Source: Harmonia axyridis (taxonomy: Eukaryota; Arthropoda; Insecta; Coleoptera; Coccinellidae). From it: a DNA stretch of 64,000 nt. How positions within the stretch are numbered: position 1 is the stretch's first letter; each line of letters opens with the position of its first letter. Location of the stretch: contig NC_059506.1 in the NCBI RefSeq assembly GCF_914767665.1, forward strand, positions 21,925,825 through 21,989,824, written 5' to 3'. Of the stretch, positions 33,530 through 43,153 are shown piece by piece. Under the pieces are notes generated by a model. That model was not told where the DNA came from and made no database searches. It worked only from the letters and a program-made list of their open reading frames with translations. The position numbers were made by a program, and so were the translations under genes.

Positions 33530-33883
33530 TTTGCAGAATCTTTTTTAAATGAAGCTTTTTCTGCCGAAATATTTAAAAAAAATGCGAGTCCTCATCGCCA
33601 TCTTTTTTATAAGAATCCCACTAACCAATGAACCGTTGAGTTTTTAGCCAAGGTATGGCATATTGCCGAAATTTTCTTATGATGCAATAATATTCTAGGT
33701 GAGCCATTTAAAATAAGAAACTAGTAGTCTGTTTCCGGTATAACCGGAAGTTGTAGAGATCTGAAAATATTTCAGGAAGAAAGATCATTGTCTCGAACCC
33801 CAATATGCAAATTTTCAGCTTAAAATTAGGATTAGTTTTCCATAAACGTCTAATAGGACATCCCGGTGAATCACCCTGTATAG
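33530..33883 (-). repeat. Fold-back repeat family, copy 5 (one arm, reversed)
   Basis: Reverse-strand relative of 5217 and 6834: it contains ACTACGTATTTGCAGAATC, AAGGTATGGCATATTGCCGA, CCGGTATAACCGGAAGTTGT and ends GGTGAATCACCCTGTATA. Confidence 0.65.
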
Positions 33884-33884
33884 T

Positions 33885-34692
33885 TGTGAAGAGAATTGGT
33901 TTTCAAAAAATGATCTGGTTATAAACACAAGTAAAACTAATGTCATTGTATTCAGAGCAAGCAATTTAAAAGAAAAACCTGCAGAAGTAAGTTTTAACAA
34001 CCAAGTCTATAACACAGTTGAGAATGCTGTATTCTTAGGAATAATTCACGAATTTCTGGAGTGGAATACACTTATTAAGGATCTGTTAAGAAAACGTAAT
34101 AGAATGATCTTTGCAATCAGAGTGGTGCATAATATACCTATAGATGAAATTATAAAAAAAGTTTTATATTATGCTAACTATGAATCTTTATTAAGATATA
34201 TAATAATATTTTGGGGTGTGAGTACATCTCTACAATCAGTATTCATAAGTCAGAAAAGAATACTTAGAATATTTTTAATATGGGGGTACCGCTATTCCTG
34301 CAGAGGCAAGATAGTCTATGGTCTATCTATAACTCCATGAGTGCCTACTCTACCTACATAAAAACAAAATAGAATTTCTTAGTAATAACACCAATCTCAC
34401 ATACAATACTAGAACGGCCAATATAAATTATCCACACCATAAGTTATCTCTAACAGGAGATGCATTAAAATCTTCAAACAGTTCGCCAAATGATCTTAAA
34501 ATTATACAAAATTACAGATTTTTCAAATAAAAAATCAAGACATTTTTAATAAATCATTATTTATTATTTATTATTCATTTAAATTTAGGGGATCATTTTA
34601 TGTGGTTGTGAATTACTTAATGACACTATTTCATTTCATTTTTTCTTAGTGTAAAATTTAATTTGAAATAAAGAATATATTTATCTATCTAA
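33885..34692 (+). pseudogene. CR1-like reverse transcriptase 3' remnant
   Basis: The plus strand carries the thumb and C-terminal part of a non-LTR reverse transcriptase: KTNVIVFRASNLKEKPAEVS, then VFLGIIHEFLEWNTLIKDLL, then IIIFWGVSTSLQSVFISQKR and ILRIFLIWGYRYSCRGKI. It parallels the intact element's region (FWGGSSSAEHVFLTQKLAIR), so it is from the same superfamily. The 5' part is missing, frames break after 34340, and the piece ends with AATAAAG and a short (ATCT)n tail near 34690. Confidence 0.7.
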
Positions 34693-35370
34693 TTGATTGA
34701 TTTCCAATGATGCAGTTAAAAACTCCTATTTTTAAATATTCTGTTCATCCAATGGCTTTGACAGAAAGAAACACAATGTTTCATTCATAAAAAAGCCTAG
34801 TCCTCTTCAAACTATATACTATTTTCTTATCTGAAAGTCTAAAACCCATCACTACCAAATACAAATCAGATTGAGACTATAAGCGACCAGCTCTAATCAA
34901 ATCAATAATCAGCCATATTCTCTCAATTTAAGGCAATCAGATTAAATTCTTCGAACGCGATTCACTCTCCCCCTAAGAACCCAATAGTTTATCATTCAAA
35001 ACCAAACATAAATATCCAAATCTTCCCCTCCTAAAAACCAACCCGAAAACAGAAACACCTTCCTCATAATAATTTTCAATTTCCACCGAAAAAAAAACAC
35101 CCTCTAAACCAAGGCGGGCGTCGAAAAACGCCCATTAATCAAATTACCGCCCAGGCAGATACGTCAGTTATAATGGAGATCAATCACTTCGGTCCGATTT
35201 CTTGTCAAGAGTTGAAGCGCAATAGCTCGCAAGGGGACTTATTAATTCCAGCTGGAAATGTGCAAGGAACTGAAAACCAATCGTATCCATCTCACGTGAG
35301 GGGCTGCCAACAGAGGCTGAAAATGAAGTCAAACCCTGGCGGATGGCAAAAGTGGCCCAATTTTACGGTC
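34693..35370. other. Mostly unique sequence with one GC-richer ORF
   Basis: 34693-35170 shows no gene. 35173-35394 holds a 73-codon plus frame (MEINHFGPISCQELKRNSSQ...) in noticeably GC-richer DNA; there is no domain match. It ends at the start of a dispersed repeat copy, so it may be a host exon or regulatory sequence, or chance. Confidence 0.3.
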
Positions 35371-35665
35371 GAGCCTGCAGGACCAAATTTTTGAGGGGAA
35401 TTTGAGGGTGAACGGAGAGGAAGACGCGCACAAAGGGCTATGTTAACAAGTGGAGTTGGGTCCCTTCTTAATCGCTCGTAAGAATTAAATTTCTCTGTTG
35501 AATAATGAATTATAAGTGTGGAAAACACACTGGGGGAGAGGCGTATCTTTTCATCTGGTGTGAAGGTATGTCGAGGAGTTTCGAGGATTATAATTGTTGG
35601 CAATGTTAATCCAATGGAGATACATTACAGGGAAACAATTTTTATTCTTTGTATTTGAAATTGAT
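35371..35665 (+). repeat. Dispersed ~320-bp repeat, copy a
   Basis: Shares with 48541, 58282, 58797 and 61437 an ordered set of blocks: a TTTTTGAGG start, TCTTAATC.CTCG.GAGAATT, CTGTTGAAT.ATGAATT.TAAG, GAAAACAC.CTGGG, and a tail around AATTGTTG..AATGTTA and TTTGTATTTGAAATTG. Non-coding. Confidence 0.65.
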
Positions 35666-35669
35666 TATG

Positions 35670-35795
35670 AGCATGGTTGGGCAGTATTACTATTATTTGT
35701 AATTAAAATACAAATAGATATTTTGTATTTGTATTTCGAATTTCATTTGAAAAAGTATTTTGTATTTAGTTGGTATTTCAAATACTAAAAGAAGA
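35670..35795. repeat. hAT-like subterminal repeat cluster
   Basis: Dense TATTTGTA / GTATTTCAAATAC motifs after GGTTGGGCAGTATTA. Similar motifs lie at 38790-38860 and 43020-43141, the latter ending in GGCCCAGTCC. They could be the two ends of a hAT element extending from here to 43141 with many nested insertions; this was not proven. Confidence 0.35.
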
Positions 35796-35888
35796 TCTTA
35801 AAATTATGGAAAATTATTTTATTGAGTGGCGCTTATGTCCTAATCCGAATAAAACAGAAGTATCCTGTTTTCGTAAGTTTTTGCACAA

Positions 35889-36190
35889 GTGCATCAAAAT
35901 TACCTATAATTTTGCATGACAGCGTGTTGTCATAAAAACTGCATGAGTTGACCGAATGCAGAATTAAAGAAAACACGCTGGAATGCGAAATTATCCGGTC
36001 ATTTTGATGCACGAGTGTAATTCGAGGGAATATTTCCCGAATAAACTGTTACATTACTTGTCAAACTGATGTAGAATGGAATTGCCATAGATTCGAACTG
36101 TGTAAGATGCATAGAAACAATGCATCTATGAACAGTGCAATTATCGCAGGGCTATTTACGCTTCCTACAATGCAATTATCGCAAGTAATT
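35889..36190. repeat. Hairpin repeat, copy 1, plus flank
   Basis: 35889-36012 is an inverted-repeat unit starting GTGCATCAAAATTACC and ending GGTCATTTTGATGCAC, with inner GACAGCGTGTT / AACACGCTGG arms. The following 180 bases (through CAATGCATCTATGAACAGTG) are repeated after copy 3 at 37196-37370. Confidence 0.8.
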
Positions 36191-36199
36191 TCAGAAAAA

Positions 36200-36776
36200 T
36201 CTGCAAACTACACAAAACAGTCTAATCAAAATAATTCTCAAAAAAGATAGGCTTTATTCAACGGAAGCACTGTATAGGGAGGCCAACCTGCTTAACATCA
36301 AAAAATTATTTACTTACCAATCTCTACTACATATGTTCTCCAGGGCACAACCAAGTTCAGAATTAAATAGGAAGTACAATACAAGATTGGTTGAAAGTGA
36401 ATCACTTGAGATTCCACTGTTTGGAAAGAAACATGCGCAGCGTTTTGTATTTCATCTTGGGCCAAAATATTACAATATGCTTCCTCTCCATCTGAGACAA
36501 ACAAAAAATAAAAATAACTTTATGCAGAAATAAAGAATCTCATAATGAAAAATCAGATAAGCTGTGATGTTTAAATGAATGATCTATGATATATTTCAAA
36601 ATTGTATTTTTCTTTCCGGGGGGTGGAGTGGAGATTACATAATACAGGCACTTCAGTGCTTAGATGTGTTTCCCATCCACGGAGAGAACATTTGTTCTTT
36701 TATTTGATTGATATGTATGTATTTTGCATTGTATCTTATTTATGTTGGAATGAATTTGATTTGATTTGATTTGAAT
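36200..36776 (+). pseudogene. 5'-truncated non-LTR retrotransposon C-terminal fragment
   Basis: Encodes the end of a non-LTR ORF2: SLIKIILKKDRLYSTEALYR, YQSLLHMFSRAQPSS, then YNTRLVESESLEIPLFGKKH and FHLGPKYYNMLPLHLRQ, the usual C-terminal block (Y-N-T-R ... F-x-x-x-x-x-x-x-Y-N-x-L-P). The stop is at about 36531, followed by ~200 bp of 3' UTR and a (TTTGA)n tail at 36751-36775. It starts abruptly inside the hairpin repeat, as expected for 5' truncation. Confidence 0.75.
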
Positions 36777-36783
36777 TGCACAA

Positions 36784-36975
36784 GTGCATCAAAATTACCG
36801 ATAATTTTGCATGACACCGTGTTGTCATAAAAACTACATTAGTTCATTTTCATTTTTGGAGAAAGAGCCCGACACCAAAGGTGGAGGGCTCTTTCTCCAA
36901 AAATGAAAATGCCCTAATGCAGTTTTTCAAAGAAAACACGCTGGAATGCGAAATTATTCGGTCATTTTGATGCAC
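36784..36975. repeat. Hairpin repeat, copy 2, with extended GC-rich tip
   Basis: Same unit as 35889-36012, but with a long central stem: TCATTTTCATTTTTGGAGAAAG pairs with its complement around a tip containing GAGCCCGACACCAAAGG and GGAGGGCTC. Confidence 0.8.
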
Positions 36976-37030
36976 GAGTGTAATTCGGGGAACTGTTAAC
37001 TTGTTAAAGTGACCTAGATTCCATAGATAA

Positions 37031-37361
37031 GTCCATCAAAATTACCGATAATTTTGCATGACAGCGTGTTGTCATAAAAACTGCATGAGTTCATTTTCAT
37101 TTTTGGAGAAATTTCTGCAAAAATGAAAATGACCGAATGCGGTTTTTCAAAGAAAACACGCTGGAATGCGAAATTATCCGGTCATTTTGATGCACGAGTG
37201 TAATTCGGGGGAATATTTCCCGAATAAACTGTTACATCACTTGTCAAACTGATGTAGAATGGAATTGCCATAGATTCGAACTGTGTAAGATGCATAGAAA
37301 CTATGCATCTATGAACAGAACAATTATCGCAGTGCAGTTTCGCTTCCTACAATGCAATTAT
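37031..37361. repeat. Hairpin repeat, copy 3, plus flank
   Basis: 37031-37195 is a third hairpin unit with a shortened tip (GGAGAAATTTCTGCAAAAATG). 37196-37361 repeats the flank seen after copy 1. Confidence 0.8.
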
Positions 37362-37544
37362 CGCTGTAATTTTCGATAATTGTTCTCCATATACATAGAA
37401 TTTTTGACAGGAGGGAAATATTCGCTGTAATTTTGGATAATTTCATTCAATTTATATATAATTTTTGACAGGAGGGAAATATTCGCTGTAATTTTCGATA
37501 ATTGTTCTCCATTTACATAGAATTTTTGACAGGAGGGAAATATT
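37362..37544 (+). repeat. 61-bp tandem repeat, three units
   Basis: Units start at 37362, 37423 and 37484 with CGCTGTAATTTT and end with TTTTTGACAGGAGGGAAATA. Spacing is exactly 61 bp. Confidence 0.9.
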
Positions 37545-37574
37545 CATTTAAATAATCAACAAAAAAATAGGAAA

Positions 37575-38420
37575 TTGAATGTAACTTTCAATAATTCCGT
37601 CTTGAATCATAATTATGCTCCCAAATATCTTGGAGTTAAGCTTGATTCTTCTTTGAATTTCAAGGTTCACTTGAAAAATTCACGTTTGAAATTGAAGTCG
37701 AGGAATAATATCCTTCAAAAATTAGTACTATCTTTATGTGGTGCTGATGCCAGCACTCTTCGTACGGCAGCTCCTGAATACTGTTTCTGCTCCTGAGTAC
37801 TGTTGTTCTGTTTGGTTCAATAGAGCCCATGTTCATAAAATTGATGCACAGCTTGACGTTTCTATGAGAATTATTAGTGGAACTATTAGATCTACACCTT
37901 TTCATTGGTTACAGGTGCTATCACATATAATTCCGCCTCATATTCGTAGTGAGGTTGCAGAGAAATCTTGGGAATTTAATTTCTACCCGAACTTATTTCC
38001 AATTGTATCTTACCTCCCAGATTCTAGAACTGCTAGATTGAATCACGCAAACCTCTATGGATTAATACCTTCCTTCGATCTAATGAAAGCAACAAGGAAA
38101 TTTGACGTTCGGAATGGAGTTCTTGTAATGTCTTCAACAAAAGTCTTATCGTTGATCCTTCAGAAAAGGTTCTAGGTTTCAATCCTCCTAGGGAAATTCG
38201 GTGTATTTTAAATCGACTTAGAACTGGTCATGGTCGTTGTAATAGTACGCTCTTCAAATGGCATTCTATTGATAGCCCACTATGTGAGTGTGGTGTAGAA
38301 GAAACCATTGACCACTTGGTGAATAATTATCCAATTTATACATTTCATGGTGGTTTCCAAGCTATCCATTCAGTTTCAGATTCTTTTTTAGAATGGGTCG
38401 CTTCAACTTCAAATCAATAA
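37575..38420 (+). pseudogene. Non-LTR reverse transcriptase C-terminal remnant with CCHC-like tail
   Basis: Shows KYLGVKLDSSLNFKVHLKNS (thumb region), then in another frame EYCCSVWFNRAHVHKIDAQL and MRIISGTIRSTPFHWLQVLS, then RCILNRLRTGHGRCNSTLFK and the terminal cluster CECGVEETIDHLVNN. That pattern closes many insect Jockey- or RTE-like ORF2 proteins. Frameshifts occur near 37780 and 38160, and a short direct duplication around 37775-37800 (TCCTGAATACTGTT / TCCTGAGTACTGTT) adds to the damage. It belongs to a different family from the CR1-like pieces. The N-terminal domains are absent. Confidence 0.7.
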
Positions 38421-38668
38421 AATCGAAACTAATAGTTAGAACTCCTTTCTGGTTCTTTTTTTTTGTTTTGAGTATTTAATTATAAAGTCGTCAACCGTTG
38501 GTGACGAGAGACGATAGAGAAATTTTTTTTTAGGTGAAGAGGAAGCCCTCCAATATAAATATGTCAGCTCATTCTGTAAACGTATACACAAACCAGTCAC
38601 TACACTGATACAGGGAGACAGAGTTTTCTGCTGAGGTTTTCATCTGTTCTCTTGTATCATACATTGAA
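38421..38668. other. No gene recognised
   Basis: Short spacer between the reverse transcriptase remnant and hAT sequences. Nothing recognised. Confidence 0.3.
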
Positions 38669-39545
38669 ATGTATGATGCGCCGTTTACATTTCCTCTGCT
38701 ACTATCTATAGCAGATGAAACTAGTGAAAGACGATTATATTTGCCTAGCCACCTTAGATTTACCAGCCATACGATAAGTCTTAAAAACTTTATTTGTACC
38801 TATTTAATATTTCAAATACTTGACGATGGAGTATTTTGTATTTCGATTCTTAGAACATTTACCTCGGATCTTTTTTAGGAAGAGGTATTGTTACCAGTAA
38901 ATAAAGCAGACGATGAATTTAGTGAAAGGGAATTATGTTTGCCTAGGCGCCTCAGATTTTCCAGCCACACGTTATGTATTGAAAACGTAATTTGGAAACA
39001 AATAAACTCCTCAAGTTATAAGGGGAGAGAACTTTAGCGGAAATGAGAAATTTAAAAAAAAACACAAATTAAACAGAAAAGCTTATGTATCCACTTATGC
39101 GATCATTAGTTTTCTGTTTTATACAATAGTCGAAAATAATTGAAACAAAATATATACGGAAGATACAACAGAGATGAAGAATGAAAGCTCAAAATATAGT
39201 TTATTCAGGGAATCTCTATAAATAGAGTGAATGAAATGGCTTGGCGTTATGAAATAGACAAATTCATATCTGTACCATGTAGTGACAGTTCTGAAGATAT
39301 TTTAGAATAGTGCAAGAGGCACGAAAATGTTTTTCCAAACTTGGCCAAAATGCCCAAAGAATTTTTATCAATGCCAGGCCGCCAGCATCTTCAGCTATAG
39401 TTAAAAGACAAATCACCAGAGCTGCTTTGAAAGTTACAAAAACCCGCAATAGATTCGGCGACAAATCCATAAGATGCGTCATGTGTTTTAGATCCTGGAT
39501 GGAAAATTATGTTATCAAACAGTGGTTGGAGGTTTCTCAATAATA
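38669..39545 (+). pseudogene. hAT transposase fragments
   Basis: Two tandem pieces of the same internal segment (ADETSERRLYLPSHLRFTSH at about 38708 and ELCLPRRLRFSSHTL at about 38928) resemble the hAT region with L-P-x-H-x-R-C-x-x-H-x-L. The C-terminal dimerisation domain follows at about 39310-39543 (PPASSAIVKRQITRAALKVT, IRCVMCFRSWMENYVIKQWL). The middle of the catalytic domain is missing and several stops occur. A third copy of the internal segment flanks the Tc1 insertion at 39880-41470. Confidence 0.65.
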
Positions 39546-39719
39546 ACACGTATTTTTTTCAATTTTTCATTTTGTAATGATTTATAGTGATTCAATTCGT
39601 GTTCCGATTTTGAAATAGTTGCTATTTTTGGTTCTTATATACAATGAGTCTAATAAAAAAGTGCTTTTTTTAAGGTTTCATCTCATTTCATCATTCTTTA
39701 TTGATATGACACTACATAA

Positions 39720-39880
39720 TGAAACTGCTTAAAATCAAGTAACTTGATAGGATTCGAGTACTTGATTAATAAATATTTGACTTGAATTGATATTGAATAA
39801 CTACTACTTGACTTCAACTTGATTTGATTTCAAATCAAGTCGAGTAACTTGAAAATCATGTCAAGCCTTGAATCTGTAAT
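39720..39880. repeat. hAT subterminal CAAGTACTTG-type repeats
   Basis: Clustered motifs such as ATCAAGTAACTTGATAGG and GAGTACTTGATTAATAA, like those flanking the 13-14 kb hAT remnant. Confidence 0.55.
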
Positions 39881-40191
39881 TAGCAGAAGATGAAACTAGT
39901 AAGAGAGAATTATACACTGCGCAAAAGAATTAACGCACATTATGGAAATCTCAAATTTATTCTACAACTGAAGATGTTTTCAATGATAATTATGTTTATC
40001 AGAATTATGCATGCATATGTTATCCACTTTCAACGTTTTTCTTCAATACAGATGTTTTTTCCCAGCAGGAATAAAAAAAGATGAGATTATCAGATATTGA
40101 ATGTATTGGCTCCATTCTGAAATTAGTTGTTCTCGATCAATTCTAGTGGTCAATAGATTTTCTTTCGTTTGAATTTCTACACTCGATCGCT

Positions 40192-40650
40192 ATGCAACGC
40201 GAAACGCGCAATTTGACCCAAGAGGAATGTGCCCAAGCGGTAGTTTTGCGAGAAGAAGGGTAGACATACACAAGAATTGCAGAAAGGTTTGGAGTTTTCC
40301 ATATAAGTGTTTCCAGAATGTTGCAGCGATTCAGGGAGACAGGTATGAATGTCCGAAGACCAGGACAGGGTAGACCACGGGTAACAACTGCCATTCAAGA
40401 ACGTTACTTGAGAGTTTCTTCGTTGAGACAACGGTTTGCAACCGCTCGCCTCCTTCAAAATCAGCTTGAGCAAACTAATGGGGTGCAAATTAGCACTCAG
40501 ACAATAAGAAATCGCCTCAGAGAATATGATTTAAGGCCTCGTGTTGCAGCAAGAGGCCCAGCTCTTACCCCAGCCCATCGAAGGGCGCGTTTGGATTTTG
40601 CGAGAGAGCATATACATTGGGAAGAGGCTGATTGGGAAAGAGTGCAGTGA
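40192..40650 (+). pseudogene. Tc1-like transposase N-terminus, left arm
   Basis: MQRETRNLTQEECAQAVVLR, an in-frame TAG in place of a codon after EEG, then RIAERFGVFHISVSRMLQRF (helix-turn-helix 1), GMNVRRPGQGRPR (the AT-hook-like G-R-P-R linker), and helix-turn-helix 2 through RNRLREYDLRPRVAARG and RRARLDFAREH. It ends where the catalytic domain would start. The right arm carries the same TAG, so the stop predates palindrome formation. Confidence 0.8.
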
Positions 40651-41170
40651 ACATATCTCTCATGTGGACATCTGTATACAAGGAAACGTTGATCACAATG
40701 GTAGAGGCAGAATCTAGACTCATATGTGAAGAGAACTCTTTCCAATGCATATGCTCTCTCGCAAAATCCAAACATGCCCTTCGATGGGCTTGGGTAACAG
40801 CTGAGCCTCTTGCCGCGACACGAGGCCTTAAATCATATTCTCTGAGGCCATTTCTTATTGTCTGAGTGCTAATTTGCACCCCAAGAGTTTGCTCAAGCTG
40901 ATTTTGAAGGAGGCGAGCGGTTGCAAACCGTTGGCTCACCGAAGAAACTCTCAAGTAACGTTCTTGAATGGCAGTTATTACCCGTGGTCTACCCTGTCCT
41001 GGTCTTCGGACATTCATACCTGTCTCCCTGAATCGCTGCAACATTCTGGACACACTTGTATGGAAAACTCTAAACCTGTCTGCAATTCTTGTGTATGTCT
41101 ACCCTTCTTCTCGCAAAACTACCGCTTGGGCACATTCCTCTTGGGTCAAATTGCGCGTTTCGCGTTGCAT
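40640..41170 (-). pseudogene. Tc1-like transposase N-terminus, right arm
   Basis: Same domains as the left arm, inverted (SRMLQRFRETGMNVRRPGQG, RNGLREYDLRPRVAARG), including the shared TAG. It continues past the arm into VLFTYESRFCLYHCDQRFLV and PHERYV, the first catalytic block, where the usual catalytic aspartate of F-T-D-E-S is tyrosine. Then it meets the end of the left arm. No second or third catalytic residue. Inactive. Confidence 0.8.
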
Positions 41171-41820
41171 AACGATCGAGTGTAGAAATTCAAACGAAGG
41201 AAAATCTATTGACCACTAGAATTGATCGAGAACAACTAATTTCAGAATGGAGCCAATACATTCAAAATCTGATAATCTCATCTTTTTTTATTCCTGCTGG
41301 GAAAAAACATCTGTATTGAAGAAAAACGTTGAAAGTGGATAACATATGCATGCATAATTCTGATAAAAATAATAATCATTGAGAACACCTTCAGTTGTAG
41401 AATAAATTTGAGATTTCCATAATGTGCTTTAATTCTTTTGCGTAGTGTATTTGCCCAGGCACCTCAGTTTGCCAGCCACTAGAGCCATGAATAATTTCAT
41501 CTAAGATTCTCGTATTAGCAGGATTTACTATGCAGTAATTGCTAACGGTACTTTGTGATGGAATATTTCTAGAAGGCCCAAATTGGCTGGAGTCATTAAA
41601 GGCTGTTTTGGACTTCAGTTAAAATATCCCAGTCCCACAAAATGAAACTGTCATTATGATTCCATATTGCAGCTTACGAGAAGTGAATCTGAAATAAATG
41701 TCTATCTATTGGATAAGTTGGGTAAGAAAACACTTCCACGGCTAAAAAATTAGAATATTTGGAGAAATTAATTGAAGTATTGAAACTTATTGCACGGCTT
41801 CAGATTATATTCAGACCAAC

Positions 41821-42171
41821 AATTGTTACTTCGGCAAACTTCGGCCTACTTTAATATCCGTAAGAACTAAATTAGAGCGGTTGCAGAATTCCAATTTGAG
41901 ATATTTCTCAGTTATTGTAGCACGACTGGAACAGTATTCAGAAAGAAGGTTTGATAAGTTTTTTAAACTGTAACTTGAAGTGAATGGAGCCTTGTTGGTG
42001 TCATATGTTATCACCCTAGATCTAAAATGCGTTGGTTGCTAGAAAGCATCATAATAGATGAATTCAAAACCTATGTTATATGGCTATTCATGCCATAGAA
42101 TTAATTAACAAAAATGTATCAATGCCTGGGAAGGCAAAAGAAGCAATAGTAATGAAGAAGTCAAGGACCTT
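41821..42171. other. No gene recognised
   Basis: Spacer without supported coding frame. Confidence 0.3.
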
Positions 42172-42720
42172 ATTATAATAATAATAATAAAGTTTATTCG
42201 AGAACTTCAACAAATAAACATAGTTTATCACAGAGGTAATATACCTATATACTGACAGAGTATATTAACCTGTACGTGATACTAAATTAATTTTACATTC
42301 TAAAACTGTTCTGCAAAGAAAGGAAACAAAATTTATAAAATCAAAAAAAGTACAAGTGAAGAATTGGATGCTTCGAACCCAGATACTACCATCCACCACC
42401 ATATGAAAGGACTCGAAATACAGGAAGTCTCATTCGGTATTCCATGCCAATGCCAATTGTTGTCTCTTATCGGGTAAGTGTGCGTCTTATTTGGTTTAAT
42501 ATCGTCATCATAGGGTATAATTGTCATGTTTCGGGTAAGTTAATTTTTTGTTTATCAATGCTAATGATACATCTGGTTTCACCATTAAGCCACATTTTTA
42601 AACGTTTCTTGAATAGTCTAATTCTTTTTTCTTCCTTTAGGTGTTCAGGGATTATGTTGAAAATTTTTGGGGCCAAGTAGGCCCCATTGTTTTTGTTAAC
42701 AGGAACATTGATCAACTATA
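42172..42720 (-). pseudogene. 5'-truncated non-LTR retrotransposon 3' end
   Basis: A minus-strand frame at 42524-42715 encodes NKNNGAYLAPKIFNIIPEHL and EEKRIRLFKKRLKMWL, the usual end of a non-LTR ORF2 (Y-L-A-x-K-x-x-N-x-x-P ... F-K-K-x-L-K). About 340 bp of 3' UTR follows and ends in a (TTA)n tail (plus strand 42172-42192). Everything upstream is missing. Confidence 0.65.
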
Positions 42721-43019
42721 GAATGCCAAATGAAGTTGAAGTTAGTCAGTTTCCAAAAAGATAGAATATAAAAGCTCACCACTGTCCTAAATGAAAAATG
42801 TGTTCCCACAATATAACACGAGTTCATGCTCATCAAGACCTGTAGATAGATTGTTTTCTTTAGCAGGTTTATTCATTCCCCATTAAGATGCTCTTTGAAA
42901 TAATTGTGTGAAAGGAAATTGTTTCTTTTACCGATTAATTTGACCCAGCTGAATTAGTTGTATTCTATCCACATAAGACCTGACTTTAATCTGTATTTTC
43001 AATAAAAATAGTTACAATT
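42721..43019. other. No gene recognised
   Basis: No coding or repeat signal recognised. Confidence 0.3.
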
Positions 43020-43153
43020 CTGTTTTTTATATTTCATATACACTACTTGAAAATATGTTTTATTTTATATTTCAAATACCTGCGAGATAGTATTTTCTAA
43101 TTTATATTTCAATTGAAGCCAAGCCAGTATTTGGCCCAGTCCTAGTTATAACC

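Larger units (their letters stand above)
39915..41447. mobile_element. Palindromic Tc1-like element (two transposase 5' halves)
   Basis: The terminal inverted repeats start CACTGCGCAAAAGAATTAAC at 39915 and mirror at 41447. TA flanks both sides (39913-39914 and 41448-41449), and the empty site is seen in related hAT copies. Arms of about 710 bp each hold the N-terminal half of a transposase, reading inward. A spacer of about 115 bp (about 40626-40740) carries the start of the catalytic domain from the right copy only. Confidence 0.85.
39881..41820 (+). pseudogene. hAT transposase fragment split by Tc1 insertion
   Basis: Left of the Tc1 element the sequence reads AGAAGATGAAACTAGTAAGA, and right of it TTTGCCCAGGCACC...CCAGCC. 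Joined, they match the uninterrupted hAT pieces at 38708 and 38911. The right part continues into LAGVIKGCFGLQLKYPSPTK and NCHYDSILQLTRSESEINVY, resembling the segment before and after the hAT T-R-W-N-S block. Stops are present. Decayed. Confidence 0.6.

Noticed and set aside
35670..43141. A single giant hAT element spanning this whole interval
   Set aside because: Subterminal-like motifs occur at both ends, but the termini match only over TGGGC and no 8-bp duplication was found.
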